Shown here piece by piece: positions 11,240 to 22,894 of a stretch of 64,000 bases of DNA. Where the stretch lies: positions 9,370,501 to 9,434,500 of the forward strand of contig OY754470.1 in assembly GCA_963575645.1 (NCBI GenBank), given 5' to 3'. The notes below the pieces were generated by a model. It worked only from the letters and a program-made list of their open reading frames with translations, made no database searches and was not told where the DNA came from. The stretch comes from Xanthostigma xanthostigma. Lineage: Eukaryota > Arthropoda > Insecta > Raphidioptera > Raphidiidae. The position numbers and the translations under genes are program-made. Position 1 is the stretch's first letter. Each line of letters opens with the position of its first letter.

Positions 11240-11757
11240 AGAACTTCTAAATCCAGTCAGCCATTCCCATCAAACAGTAGCCCAATCCCTAAATCTTTTC
11301 CAAGTTCCAAAAATGTCGAAGACTTTTGGCCAGAAATACATTACATTCTTTGCTCCCAAGCTATTTAATCTCTTACCTATGTGATTATAAAAAAGTCTCA
11401 AACGTAAAAATATTTAGCAGGTTAATCACACGATGGCTAATACAGGATGATAGCGCACAGATCGCTATATTATGTAACATAATTTGTTGACCCCAAAAAA
11501 GGAAAAAAGAGAGAAATAAAATAAAAAAAAATAAATAAAAAAATAATAATAATTAAATTATATTCTCTAAGATTATAACATTAATATTTCAGTTATTTTT
11601 TTTTTGTTTTATAATGTCCGATGTAGTGGTTGAGCTCCCACCCTAGCACTGGCTTGCCAAGTTGGGTGGCAAAAATTCTTAACGTTTTTGTAATTGGATA
11701 AAAATGTATATACATTTAAAGGAATAAAGAATAAATAAATAAATTATTTCCATTATA
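11240..11757 (+). pseudogene. LINE reverse transcriptase C-terminal tail
   Basis: The frame ending at 11384 closes with FGQKYITFFAPKLFNLLPM, the familiar tail of Jockey/CR1-like reverse transcriptase ORFs (a phase of the form FAPKLWNSLP). One frame over it continues DYKKVSNVKIFSRLITRWLI to a stop near 11490, so one frameshift separates the halves. It is followed by untranslated sequence and an A-rich tail of AATAAA-type units at 11722-11750. 5'-truncated and dead. Confidence 0.7.
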
Positions 11758-11851
11758 TATAAGAGAAGTACTTTTACCTTGTTTATTTTTGTTAACATTT
11801 TAATGTTGTAAATAAATATTTTCCACCACATCGAAGAACAGTTTTGTTACA

Positions 11852-12558
11852 ATATTATTAGACGAGCTCTTTTTCTCGAAACCGATATAAACTATTTGGC
11901 TGAAAACTGAAACTAGGTTTTGAGGGGCAAAAATCGATCTAGCTAGATTCTAGCTTCCTGGAAAAAATAGTTTTTATTAGTTTAAAAACAATTTCTTTAG
12001 TTAGACTATTTTTTTTAAATTTTAGAACAATTTCGCATTATTTTCTTCGTTTTGAGAACCTATCAACAATATTGCAATCTCTATGTACATAAATAAGATG
12101 ATAAACGATTTGATAATATTTTTATACGATGCTTTTATGTTTAACAATACAATAAAACATACGTATAGTACTAAGTTGGCAACAGTTTATAAGCTATTAT
12201 CCTTAAAAACGAAATTTCACATGTATATATATTTGATATATTATATGGAAATTTGAATAACGTCTGTCAAAAATACCATTACTTTTGACAACGTGAATGT
12301 TGCAACTCTTTCAATTGTTGGATTAAATGTTTGTATTCGAGGAGTGTATATATTGAGAATTTTTTTGAGAAATTATACTAGTGAAACCTGTGCCAGAATG
12401 ATCCTTCAGACGCGCATAAAACTTGATAAGTTTACAAAAATCACGTAAAATAGAATTGAATTTTTTGACAAATACACTACTATTTTGATTTTTTACTTTC
12501 CAAAAGAATTGGGAACAGTTCGATTTTTTTTAACTTTTAATACATCTTCCTAGCTCTG
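11852..12558. other. No gene recognised
   Basis: AT-rich, no recognised repeat. A fragment near 11935-11965 (GGGGCAAAAATCGATCTAGC) weakly resembles the interior of the GACGTGATAACGT element. Confidence 0.45.
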
Positions 12559-12672
12559 AAACGGTAACAGAACCGTCACAGCCATGCGCAGTAGCCAAAA
12601 CGTGTTCCGAAATCGATACAAACAGCTTCATTTTAGTTACTGCGCATGACTGTGACGGTTCTGTTACCGTTT
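12559..12672. mobile_element. Foldback MITE, 114 bp
   Basis: Arms AAACGGTAACAGAACCGTCA... and its reverse complement extend about 37 bp with few mismatches, leaving a loop of about 40 bp. No flanking duplication readable. Not coding; presumably mobilised by an unknown transposase. Confidence 0.75.
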
Positions 12673-12878
12673 GCAGAAAGGTTGGAACAGAGTTTATATC
12701 CTAGGAACTCTTTTTCAGACTGATTTCCGTATAATGTAGTAAAATGTTTCTACTTCGATATCTTAATTCATAAAACCAGAACAACTGCTTTCGTTTGTCA
12801 GTATTCTGATTAAATAGATTAGGTTTTAAATTTAATATCGAGTAAATCTAAAATTATATTTTGGACAGTGTAAAGCGT

Positions 12879-13027
12879 CCGTAATATGACGGTGAATGAC
12901 GTAACAAAAAATCGTGTTGATAGAAGTAAATGGCTGTCAGTTTTTAACGTTACAGCGGTGCCGCTGCTATCATCCGTTTACTTCTATGCACACGTTTTTT
13001 GTTACGTCATTCACCGTCATATTACGG
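12879..13027. mobile_element. Foldback MITE, 149 bp
   Basis: Arms begin CCGTAATATGACGGTGAATG and continue through ACGTAACAAAAAA and ATAGAAGTAAA for about 54 bp with a few mismatches, around a loop holding TAACGTTACAGCGGTGCCGC. Sequence differs from the foldback 200 bp upstream. Any transcript would be a stable hairpin. Confidence 0.8.
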
Positions 13028-13372
13028 TACCGCTATCTTAGGAAACCAAGGAAGTACAAGGCTTTTAGTGTTGTTATTGAAAAAACAATTCAAAAAGAAA
13101 AATGTCTAATAGGTGTATATCTATCACTGTTTGCTATGAACAGAAGACTACAATAAACAACTTCTGAAAAGCTACGAGGGCACATATGAGTGTTTTACCT
13201 TTAGCAACATAATACATTATATTTCAGGCTGAAAAAACCTTACAGTGCCGGAGGCAAAAATGAAACTTCAAGGTATTTATTTTATCTTATGCTGTTCTCT
13301 TTAGTCAATGTTTTTTACAGTGCTGCTAATTTTTTGTCACTTTCTAGCAAATTTAACTAGTACTAGCGGGCC
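13028..13372. other. No gene recognised
   Basis: No feature recognised between the foldback and the Helitron. Confidence 0.5.
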
Positions 13373-13787
13373 GTCCCGGTTTCACCCGGGTGCAATACAT
13401 ATAATTCTGCAAAATGTATTTCATTTGTGGCCCGGCGTCCGAACTAATAGCTTTGAGCAAATTCTACAAGATTTGCTTCTGAACTAATAGCGTTAAGCGA
13501 ATTCTAACAGATGTCGCTACTTGGTACTAACACAGTTTATTTGTTTACTTCTGAACTAAAGCTTTGAGTAAATTCTATGAGATGTCGCTACACGTTATTA
13601 AAACAATTTATTTTCACTAAACACCGTAATTTTGTACAAAATATTTAATAAAAACTATTCTATAGAGTAAGTTGGACCAAGCAAGATACATTTACATAAT
13701 TTCATTAAAATCGGTTCAGTGGTTTTGGAGATTAGCGCGGACGAACATCGTGACCCGAGATTTTTATATATTTTATGAAGATATAGA
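13373..13787 (-). mobile_element. Helitron, family 4, complete
   Basis: On the minus strand it starts TCTATATCTTCATAAAATAT after A and ends with the CCCGGGTGAAACCGGG hairpin, ACGGCCCG, CTAG, then T. Interior: degenerate repeats with GACATCTGTTAGAATTCGCT and TATTAGTTC. A second copy without its last bases is at 47410-47792. The 3' hairpin is nearly shared with family 1, but the bodies differ. Confidence 0.85.
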
Positions 13788-14006
13788 TGGACAAAATTAA
13801 AATCTCACCTTTTATAGTAAATTCGTATGTTCAGCGAAATAAAACATATGTTGAGATACATCATTGTTTACCTGAAACAATAAAAAACAAAATTGTATTA
13901 TACGGATTGGTAGAAAGCTACACAAGACTCTAACGACCTTAGTTGCAACTAACTACAATTTTTTCAGTTACAAAAAAATTTCAAAATGCTAAAAACAAGG
14001 CTTACT

Positions 14007-14367
14007 TCAATAAATAATATTATCGACAAGTTTTCAGACAAATATATTAACAAAAAATATATAAATTCAATACATTAACGTTTCGGTCCGGATTTGAATC
14101 TTCTTCAGAACTGATCTAAAAAATATAAAAATCAATTAATAATTAGTTTTTTAATAAAATTCGCTTAATTTTTTTAATATCAAAATATTGAAAAAATAAT
14201 AACAAACAAGTTTTAATAAATAGTTATGAAGAAGATCCAAATCCAGATCGAAACGTTAATGTATTGAATTTATACATTTATTGTTAATATATTTGTCTGA
14301 AAAATTGGTCGATAATTTTATTTATACTTAGAAGAGTTCTAATCAGACGTTAATCAAAGATTTGAAG
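14007..14367. mobile_element. Inverted-repeat GAAACGT element (family A)
   Basis: Two arms in opposite orientation, each with the hairpin module. The left arm on the minus strand reads TTCTGAAGAAGATTCAAATC, CGGACCGAAACGTTAATG; the right arm carries GAAGAAGATCCAAATCCAGA, TCGAAACGTTAATG. Flanks AAGGCTTACT (13997-14006) and AAAGCTTACT (14368-14377) match 9 of 10 and look like a target duplication. No coding capacity. Confidence 0.75.
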
Positions 14368-14394
14368 AAAGCTTACTGTTTAACCTTATCTTTT

Positions 14395-14423
14395 GCACAT
14401 ACCGCTAAACTAGCGGTATGTGC
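14395..14423. other. Perfect 13-bp-stem hairpin
   Basis: GCACATACCGCTA and TAGCGGTATGTGC are exact reverse complements separated by three bases. No T-run follows closely, so nothing supports a terminator. Function unknown. Confidence 0.8.
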
Positions 14424-14910
14424 TTTATTATCGCTTTGTGCGTCAGAGCTGACTTTCGTTCATATAAGAAGTTATATCTAAGTTAATTTCACACGAAATC
14501 CATTCAAATTGAAGCTTTTTGAAAAGAGGAGATTCTAATCTATAAAACAGAACCATTTTCAAATCAATTCGAGTTCATAAATACTATTAAAATTGTAATT
14601 GAAAATCACAAACAGCAGTTGTCGGTTGGTCTGTACGTATGTACGTACGTACGTCACGACTCTACAGATCGCAATTTTGGTCGGATTGCCGTGGGTTATA
14701 TTTTATTCACTTTGTTTACTATCAGACCAGAACCCTATTTAAATTCACTAAAATGTGTTCAGTAGTTTAATTTTTATAAACAGTTTAGTTTATTATTTTT
14801 GACAGCTAATAGTTTAAAAAAACAATATAATAATTGCTGTGTAAATATAGTGTAATCCATAAAACAAGTGCTACCCTTCTATACCGTGATAACACCACTA
14901 TACGTATTAG

Positions 14911-14985
14911 GCCGCCGTGGCGTAATGGTTATGCCGTTGGATCCCCAAGGGCAAGGTCCTGGGTTCGATTCCTTACGAAATCATT
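14911..14985 (+). pseudogene. tRNA-derived (SINE-head-like) sequence
   Basis: GCCGCCGTGGCGTAATGGTT has a pol III A box (TGGCGTAATGG) and GGTTCGATTCC a B box, spaced as in a tRNA. The anticodon arm (TTGGATCCCCAAGG) and acceptor do not fold as a proper tRNA, so this is a tRNA-derived SINE head or tRNA pseudogene. A T- and A-rich tract follows. Confidence 0.6.
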
Positions 14986-15800
14986 GATTTTTTTCTTTTT
15001 TTTTTCTTTTTATTTTGTTTTATTTTATTCCACTTGATATTAATTATATATTATATTATGTATAGTTCTTAATTTTTTTTATTTTTGCAAACTTAAAAAA
15101 AATATTTTTTCAATTTTTAATTATTTATTTCTTTAAATTTTTAAATCTTTTTAAATTTATTAAAAATATTTTTTAATTGTTATTTTTTTATTATACAGTG
15201 GAAAACTTGCGGGATGTGCACTTTTGGTTTTGCCAACTATTTTATTTTTTAAAGCAGATGTCATGCTAGAATTATCTTGAAATTTATTTTGTCGTATTCA
15301 ATCATAAATAATTTTATCAGAGATATAATTTTTTAACATTCCTAAAATTAATCAAGTCAAAATTAATTTTAGCATGGTTAATTATTAAGCAGTTGTTGGT
15401 TCAATGGCGGGCCATATTTTATCGAATAATTCAAAACGAAAAAACTGACTAGTTAAAAAGTTATTTTTTTAAATATCTGTCAATTTTTATAATAATAATA
15501 ATAATAACAACAATAATAATATATTTCGTTACAAGTGACAATAAGTTTGTAACATGTCTTTTACAATTGTTCACACTATAAAATCATTTAGTTATAACTA
15601 CGCCACTGTGAACTACAGGCAGTAAAGGTATCGCAGGAATACCATTCTGGTAACAGTATACGATACATTAGTAAGGTGATGTACAGAAGCGTACGTCAAC
15701 ACAAGAGAAAAACAGAATTGTAATTCCAGCACACACTTTACTCATAAAAAAAAGAATCCGTTTCAAATTTCATATACCAAAAAGTGGACATTTTCATGTG
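14986..15800. other. No gene; very AT-rich
   Basis: Long T-rich stretch (14990-15200) and an AAT trinucleotide run near 15490-15525. Nothing else recognised. Confidence 0.5.
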
Positions 15801-15804
15801 ATAC

Positions 15805-16412
15805 ATCTAATGGTGCGTTTGGGGCTGCGAGTAAAACCGTGCAATTGGCGCGACGCTGTTCATGGGACGTGTTACGTTTCATTTGCGCTTGCTGTGTGTA
15901 TGCGTTGGACAGCTGTGATCAGGGGCGCATCTAGGTATTGCGGAACCTGATGTTCAATGGGGCCTCATTTTCTGTTAAATAAAGAATCTTTAAATAGGGG
16001 TTTAAAATTCAATTTAATGACATCAAAATCAGAGTTGAAACTTGGTGACCTGATCAAACAAATAATACTATAAAATAACTCAAAAAATTGTCCAAATTGA
16101 CCCAAAAAATTGTCAACACTCACCCATGATAATGATAATTATTAATTATTTTTTACTTAGATACGATAAATGCTCATTGAAAATTTGTAATAATAAATCA
16201 ATTTTGTGAGTCCTTGACTCTTGGGAGCCCAGAGCTTAAGCCCTATTAGTTCTTATGTACATCCGCCTCTGGCTGTGATTTAGTGTTCGTTGTGTGTATG
16301 TGTTGGAGTGGCGAATATGGCGTTTGTTGATACGTTTAATTTAGTTAGATAATAGGGCGAAATTTAGTTATAAGATTTTTTTTTACATCTGCCAGGCGTC
16401 CGACGACGGCTC
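15805..16412. mobile_element. Unclassified repeat split by a hAT MITE
   Basis: The left part (GCTGCGAGTAAAACCGTGCAATTGG split as GTAAAACCGTGCAATTGG) recurs at 47138-47215; the right end (AATTTAGTTATAAG... ACATCTGCCAGGCGTCCG) recurs reversed at 8703-8785. The halves are separated by the hAT element at 15920-16271, which marks this as the older sequence. Confidence 0.5.
15920..16271. mobile_element. hAT-type MITE with 8-bp TSD
   Basis: TIRs CAGGGGCGCATCTA and TACATCCGCCTCTG (11 of 14 paired). Exact 8-bp duplication GCTGTGAT at 15912-15919 and 16272-16279, the diagnostic length for hAT transposases. Interior AT-rich and non-coding. Confidence 0.85.
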
Positions 16413-16452
16413 ATATTTTTTTATTATTTAATTAACCGACCGATATAGATAA

Positions 16453-16947
16453 GGGGGCCATCCATAAATTACGTCACACGTCAAGGAGGAGGGGGTCCAG
16501 AAAGTGTGACACCGTGTCACAAGGGGGGACGATCACATGTATATAAATCTAAAAAACTCTAAAATTCAACTCTACCGAAAAATTGTTTATTTTGTGAAAA
16601 AGATTTTAAACAGAAAAATATAAATAATTTTAGAAGTGCTGTTTTAATTTAATAATTGCAAAATATGTGACGTCACTCCAGGGCAGGAGGGGTCACACAA
16701 AAATATCTACTTGTAACAAGGACGGGGGAGCCTCCAAAAATCATGAAATTAGTAACAAAATAAAATAAGACACCTCGATATTATGGTATGATAAAATTAT
16801 ACGGGATACAAGGCTAAAATATTAAAACAATTGACCAATAATAATTAATTAATATTCTAGTGAATAAAAATTGTTTTAATATTTTAGCTTTGTATTTCAT
16901 ATAATTTTATCGTGAAATTAGTGTGACGTTATTTATGGATGGCTTCC
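16453..16947. mobile_element. TIR element with nested inverted-repeat element
   Basis: Ends GCCATCCATAAATTACGTCA and its near reverse complement at 16921-16943 (GTGTGACGTTATTTATGGAT). Interior repeats GTGACGTCACTC and GGGGTCACAC. A short GAAACGT-family-I relative (16754-16912) sits near its right end. Superfamily unknown. Confidence 0.7.
16754..16912. mobile_element. Short inverted-repeat element (family I)
   Basis: Arms GATAAAATTATACGGGATAC and its reverse complement match the outer arms of 24624-25130, but the hairpin modules are deleted. Exact 10-bp duplication TGAAATTAGT at 16744-16753 and 16913-16922. Confidence 0.75.
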
Positions 16948-17718
16948 TGTTGGTAAGAGCAGAAGACTCGCATTCGGGAGGTACTGGGTTCCGGCGGGGA
17001 CAGATGTGGCTGAGACTGTTTACTGCTGCCTCCTCACACTTCTTCAGAAAATTTACTTTTCCTTCAGAATTTTTACTGATGAATTTCATTGATAATAGAG
17101 ACTGTTTACTTCTATATTTAAAATCTGCAATTTAAAAATTTGATTTTAAACGCGTTTTTACAAAAATGTTTAAATCAAGACAATACATATGGTGATTAAG
17201 CGCTTAGCGTGCGGTTGTAGTTTTAAAATCCAACACGCAAGAACACCTTGGCGTTAACTCACATGGACGTCAGTTGCCATGACGATAGTCGAGTAGGCGC
17301 CATCATAAACACTCATTGTTGTGATGTGGTTACAGTGAGAGAGACAGAAGCAGTGGACCTTCGGCCTCTCCTCCGCAAAGCTGTACACCTTTATTTACTT
17401 GACTTTTACTTAGAGGAAACTTTCATAACTAAAATAATCCTTAAGAAGAGGACATATACAATAATGTAAATCATTTCTTAATTTAAAATTTAGAATAAAA
17501 AAATGGAATTTAAAACCAACGCTTAATTTAAATTAATATAAATCATAGTCAATGATTCTAATTTTAATAACCACTAATGTTAAGAAACCATGACGTTAAT
17601 ATTTATGAAATTTATTGCACAAAATTGACAATTTTATCAATTTTTATCAAATGTTTACCATTTCCAATAACGGAAAGTTACGAGGAAAAACAATAATTAG
17701 TAATATGTTACGTATATT
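16948..17718. other. No gene recognised
   Basis: Short open frames at 16923-17135 and 17248-17469 have no recognisable domain. No repeat boundaries seen. Confidence 0.45.
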
Positions 17719-17726
17719 ATATATAC

Positions 17727-18715
17727 CAGGGGTGGGCAAATCTTTTGATCGTCGGGCCACATTGCGGATGAAAATTTGCCGTGGGCCAAACAATTTCTTT
17801 TTCTAATTTTAAGTATAGTTTTTTTGACGTGATAACGTCTTATAAATTGATGAATCACCAATATTATAAATTGTTAAACACCGGCTGCATGTACGAAAAA
17901 GTGTAACGTAACGTTCCTAACGTTCGTAACGCGTAACGCATAACGCATAACGCGTAACGTTCCGCCTGACCCTGTGCGTGCTTTTTGCTAATTTCTCGCT
18001 CAATTTAAATCAGATCGGTTTGAAACCAGTCTTAAACGAAAGAGGAGAACATTTTACATAGATTTCGTATAACAGAATTTGCCTAAACAGTTTTTTTATA
18101 CAAATTTATATAGAAAAATATTTTATACAAATTTATATAGAAAAATAGCTGTATAAATGCAATGTTGTCTAATGCATGGCGCGACGCGGTCGGTTGTCTT
18201 TGTTTGCCGTACATGGAAATTAGAAGCAAACGTATGTCTTGTCTTAACATGAAAACGGCTGCATTTCTAATGTTTAATTCAATTTTTTGACATTAGTATA
18301 TTGTGAAATGCAAGGCCTTCTAAGTTAAGTATTGGAATAACTAATTATTATTAGAACATAATACTTTGTAAGTTGCAAACGTCACTTTTGACATTTCTTA
18401 TCATTCCGACACCAAGGATAAGCGGATTGAAACCAAATTTTGGGAGGTTTAGGTTATGTATTACGGAATACGTTATCACGTAAAACTATCGTCCGTAAAC
18501 CGACTTTACAGACAACCAATTTTTTTTTTTTAAACAATTTCAAGTTTTTAAACACTATCTACTAATTTTCTAAAATTCCTTTTATGCGCCAATTTATATT
18601 GGCAAACAGTATAATATTTTTGCTTTTAATAATCATTTATAAAATGCTTTGCGGACCAGAGAAAATTCTACTGCGGGCTGGATTCGGCCCGCGGGCCACC
18701 ATTTACCCAGGCCTG
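17727..18715. mobile_element. hAT-type element split by another repeat
   Basis: Left end CAGGGGTGGGCAAATC, right end GGCCACCATTTACCCAGGCC plus TG. Flanks ATATATAC (17719-17726) and ATGTATAC (18716-18723), 7 of 8 identical. Internal words GTCGGGCCACATT and CGGCCCGCGGGCCACC are typical of GGGCCAC-rich insect hAT MITEs. Interrupted by the 17824-18525 element. Confidence 0.75.
17824..18525 (+). mobile_element. GACGTGATAACGT element inside hAT
   Basis: Longest copy, from TTGACGTGATAACGTCTTAT to ACAGACAACCAATTT. Near 17910-17965 it holds a run of short TAACGCGTAACGCATAACGC-type repeats not seen in other copies, an expansion of AACGTTCCTAACGTT. No ORF of note. Confidence 0.75.
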
Positions 18716-19020
18716 ATGTATACTGTATGGAGAAAGAAAAATCAGAAGTTTGGCGTACCAGCGAATACTCTGTCGACTTTACAAGATTTCGAGTGAGAAC
18801 AATTTGAAGGGGAAGCGCGCGCGAGGTCCTGAGTTTCCGGAAATCGACGAGTGAGTAATAACAAGCTCATGATTTGAGAATTCCCATCAGCTGTGCCGTT
18901 ATCAGAATTAAAGTTGAGTAGTTTGCCAACAGTCTTTGGAAAGATCAACTCAAGACCAGCGTACGATGGCTCGAAAAGGCAAGATAGCAGTATAAAAAAA
19001 ATCAGAGAATAAATGATTTT

Positions 19021-19310
19021 AGAGAAAAATACATTATGTTGTGCAATCGGCATTGTTGACTGAAACACCGAATGACGTCACGCCTTTTTAAATCAAAGAG
19101 AATATAAACACTTGAAGTAAAAATTTTTGTTGCAATCATTCACTTCTGCCTCATTTAATTAGTTGATTTGTTGTTTGTTCGTTTTTTGTTTGTGATATTT
19201 TATAACACTTATGTAATAGGTTATTTTTGAGGTTATTTAACTTGCAACTAAAGAAAACCGTACTATTTTTACTACTAAGTCCCTACTTTAAAAAAAATAG
19301 TTAATATAAA
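19021..19310. repeat. Dispersed repeat with TGACGTCA site
   Basis: Matches 23749-24033 over its length: ATGTTGTGCAATCGGCATTG, CGAATGACGTCACGCC, AATCATTCACTTCTGC, ACTACTAAGTCCCTACTTT. Contains a perfect CRE-type TGACGTCA. I cannot tell whether it is an LTR, MITE or duplicated genomic piece. Confidence 0.6.
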
Positions 19311-20259
19311 TCATACCATTAAGTAAATTTACATACCTTTCTAAGAAATATCTCTGAACGAAAGCTCTACACCCATAAACACAACATCTGTCAGTTGTCA
19401 CTGAGACGTGACGTAACATGCGTTTTCACAATTACTTCAAAATACGAAGATTTAAATGCAATAACTTGCGTTAAAATTTAATTTATTGTTGAAACGGGGA
19501 TTTCAAAATGTGTCATCATGCTTATTACTCCCAACCCAAAGTTTTGCATTAAAAAAAATGGCAGCTTTAAAGAGAAAATATTTACGAGTCGAAGACAAGA
19601 TGAAAATGCATTATCTAAGGCTTGACTAAATATCGGTTAGTTGTTGCAACATTGCGGTCTCACATGCTATAAAGAACCTGGTTTGCTGATGAAGTGGAGA
19701 TAAAGGAAGAGTAAATGAGAAGTTGTATTGGAAGTGATAGGTTCAAACGAAGCGGATTCTGATAACAGTAGGCTAGGGACTAGGGACTACACAGCAGACT
19801 TCTTCTACCTACACACACGGACAAGATACATCCCCAACAGAGACGTGTGTGACCGACTGAAAGGGAAAGAGACCGGGGGATTCACAGGTAAACGTGGCAG
19901 TCGGGTTCTCTAATAAACTACGGCGTAGTATTAGAGTTGATACTAGTAAAGGACCACACACACAATATCTATACAGAAGAGTTTTCGGTCAGTTCGTGCT
20001 GCCTCGGCTCCGTTCGACGGTAAAAAATATTGCAAATCCAATGTAAACTAGAGAAAATGTTGGTTGGGGTATAGAGTGCTTTTAATTGTGGAGAGGGCAG
20101 CAATTTCGGAGGGGGGGCAAAATATGTAGATCCGGCTCTGAGTCTATACTAATTACAAATTGACAATATGCTAAGTACTACCGAAACAAATTTTGAGAAT
20201 CTACAAGAAAACGAAATTATTACAAACAAATGTCTCGTTACTGATCACGAAGATCAAAT
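19311..20259. other. No gene recognised
   Basis: No recognised element except GGGGCAAAATATGTAGATCC near 20110, which resembles the right end of insect hAT MITEs. Confidence 0.45.
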
Positions 20260-20272
20260 ATAAGCTTCTATT

Positions 20273-20758
20273 GTAAGATTAAAGGATGAATCCTGGTGGC
20301 ATAGGATCTATGAACTAAGCAAAGACTGAAGGTTTATTTATTGCATTTTATTGTCTGACGTTTCGGCAAACTTTATGCCATCTTCGGAGAATCTAGAAGA
20401 TTTATATATAAAAAGTTTCAAATTATTGTTGTTACAGTTGTTATTGTTAAAGTTATTGTTCTTAAAGTTATTGTTAAAATTAAAGTTAAAATTGGAAGTA
20501 ACAATAACAACTTTAAGAACAATAATTTTAACAATAACAACACTGTAACATCAATAATTTAAAACTTTTTATATACAAATCTTCTAGATTCTCCGAAGAT
20601 GGAATAAAGTTTGCCGAAACGTCAGACAATAAAATGCAATAAATAAACCTTCAGTATTTGCTTAGTTCATCGATCCTATGCCACCATGATTCATCCTTTA
20701 ATCTTACACATTTAAACAGGATCATCATCACTCTAAATTATTAGAGTTATTTTTCACA
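20273..20758. mobile_element. Inverted-repeat GAAACGT element (family E), full
   Basis: Arms begin GGATGAATCCTGGTGGCATA and run through the module (minus strand in the left arm, CCGAAGATGGCATAAAGTTT then GCCGAAACGTC; plus in the right arm) into a centre of AACAATAAC/GTTATTGTT inverted repeats at about 20425-20560. Flanked by ATAAGCTTCTATT (20260-20272) and ATAAGTTTCTATT (20759-20771), 12 of 13. The central open frame is low-complexity, not a gene. Confidence 0.8.
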
Positions 20759-20871
20759 ATAAGTTTCTATTATATACTTTTATTCTATACTGAGCATAGG
20801 AATAAAATCGCAATCGAACTATTAGGGTGCAAACTGCAAACATATACTTCTGTCTTTTTTTACGCCGTAAG

Positions 20872-20967
20872 CACTGGCGTATCCAGGAGGACAAACAAGC
20901 ACGGGGTGCCCGGCTTAAGATATTTCTAATTTGCCCCCTCCTGGGCCAAAATCTGGATACGCCCATG
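20872..20967. mobile_element. Short hAT-like MITE
   Basis: 96 bp with ends CACTGGCGTATCCAG and CTGGATACGCCCATG, matching the termini of the 34735-35391 element. No clear 8-bp duplication. It splits a repeat whose halves (20786-20870 and 20970-21070) match the uninterrupted copy at 47213-47405. Confidence 0.65.
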
Positions 20968-21906
20968 TAAACGTCATAGAAAAAGACAGATTGAATGCAA
21001 GTACATCAACCAATCCTATCATCGGAGAAATCAGGGAATTACATCGAAGAAAGAGACGTAGATATATTTTCGATACGCTTTGTTGCGTTCACTCACCGCA
21101 CATTGAGTAGATAGGCAACGATTCATATAGTTAATTAATAGATATATGGCTTCTATAGACAAATAATTAACCCCGAAAACAATTTATAATTATGAGAAAA
21201 GCCAAAATTAGACGAATTGTCCACATTTCTTTTTCTGAAGTATCTAACTAATTTAAACGAAGATGTTGCATGATATTATGCAACAGCTGCAGTTGACATA
21301 CTTGTAGGATGTGCAAACTAGTCTCTAACTCTTAGACATAAAGCATAACTTCATAGTTCTCATATTGTTCAACAGTTGTAGTTGACTAGTATATTTGTGG
21401 AAACTAGGGTTACGAGTTAGGCTTTCCAGGTGTCCGGCTTTTTACGGTCGTGTCCGGCCAAATATTTACGTGTTCGGCCTGTCCGGCTTTTCTTAGGCAT
21501 TTGGTCTGTGTACTTTTAATTATAGACTTTTTGATATTTGCCAGAGTTTGAAATTGTAATTTTGTAATAAAGATCTTTTTGTTTTTATCCAAAAGAATGG
21601 ATATATTTTTTATATAGTTAACGAAAACTTTTTTGTTAAAAGAGAGATATATTTATTTGTTTTTTTTTTTTTAATTTGTCTACTAATAGTCCTACAGAAG
21701 ACTGCATCAATATCATAATGTAATAAATACAAAATAATGATCATAAGTTGTTGAATGTTGTAACAAAACTGTGATTAACTATTAAATAATAATTAATAAA
21801 CAACTTTAAAACGAACCTAACAGAGTTACGACAATACGCTAAATTACAGGCATTTCAATTAATTATTTTTATTAATTATTTCACTGTTTGGAAAATAGAT
21901 TGTAAA

Positions 21907-22268
21907 CAAATCTTTGATTAACGTCTGATTAGAACTCTTCAATAAATAAAATTATCGACCAAATTTTCAGAAAAAATATTAACAAAAAAAATATAATAAT
22001 TAATACATGAACGTTTCGGTCCGGATTTGGAACTTCTTCAGAACTGATCCAAAAAATATAAAAATTGATTAATAATTAGTTTGATAATTCAAGACTTAAA
22101 GCGAATTTTTTTCAAATACCAATTAGAAACTAATTATTAATCAATATTTATATTTTTTAGATCAGTTCTGAAGAAGATCCAAATCCGGACCGAAACGTTA
22201 ATGTATTATTTATTATTTTTTGTTAATATATTTGTCTGAAAAATTGGTCGACAATTTTATTTATTGAT
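21907..22268. mobile_element. Inverted-repeat GAAACGT element (family A)
   Basis: Cleanest family A copy. The right arm reads TTCTGAAGAAGATCCAAATC, CGGACCGAAACGTTAATG; the left arm is its reverse complement. Outer ends are TCTTTGATTAACGTCTGATT on the left and AAATTGGTCGACAATTTTAT on the right. Flanks TAGATTGTAAA (21896-21906) and TAGACTGTAAA (22269-22279) match 10 of 11. Confidence 0.75.
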
Positions 22269-22314
22269 TAGACTGTAAAGTTTTTTTTCGTATTTTATCT
22301 AAATAGTTTGTTGA

Positions 22315-22383
22315 GAGAGAATGTATGTAAAAGAGAGAGAGGGAGAGGGAGAGAGAGAGAGAGAGAGGGGGAGAGAGAGAGAT
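22315..22383. repeat. GA-rich microsatellite
   Basis: Imperfect (GA)n with GGGA variants. Confidence 0.9.
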
Positions 22384-22894
22384 GTGGTGTAAATTATAGA
22401 CGCTCGGCAAGTGAGGTCATTGGCTGCATCTAATCCAAATTAAAGAAATCGAAAGTGCTGGGAATAACTTCACCTTTTGTTTAAAGAAATAGGATAGGTG
22501 TGTGTTCCGCTGTAGAGAAGTTTGTAGAAGAAAAGAAACATATGTGTCTGTTTACAGAGAAAAGAACTGATACACTTTTACCTTGTGTTTCTATCGAGTT
22601 TGAAAGTAGATGTATCCCTGTTTTACTTGTCTCTGGCCACCTGCCTGTTTAGAAAACTTTGTGGGGAATCTTAACAACTTCTCCTTCAGATATAACCTTT
22701 ATGTTATATACACACGTCATATTCATGGACCGACTACATAAGTAATCTGAAGAATGTAATACATGATTCCCAAAAAAAAACTTCGATAGTCAGAAAATAC
22801 TGTTAACCCTTCGGCAGACTCTTGAATAACTCATTACGAGTTTTTGTGTAGCATATCGAAAATTTAAATGTTAGTCATAACAGGCATAGATTTT
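22384..22894. other. No gene recognised
   Basis: No protein or RNA gene. Unremarkable AT-rich sequence. Confidence 0.5.

Larger units (their letters stand above)
10732..11851 (+). mobile_element. LTR-like block split by a LINE tail
   Basis: A promoter-like part (TATAAATA at 10996-11003, then TTCAGTTC and GTCAGTCG about 15-30 bases downstream, as in insect TATA/initiator promoters) and a terminal part (TGTAAATAAATATTTTCCACC, ending TTTTGTTACA at 11841-11851) lie either side of a LINE 3' end. The terminal part matches 31561-31620 and 58800-58859. I infer one LTR interrupted by a retroposon. The 5' limit is uncertain and no flanking duplication was found. Confidence 0.5.
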
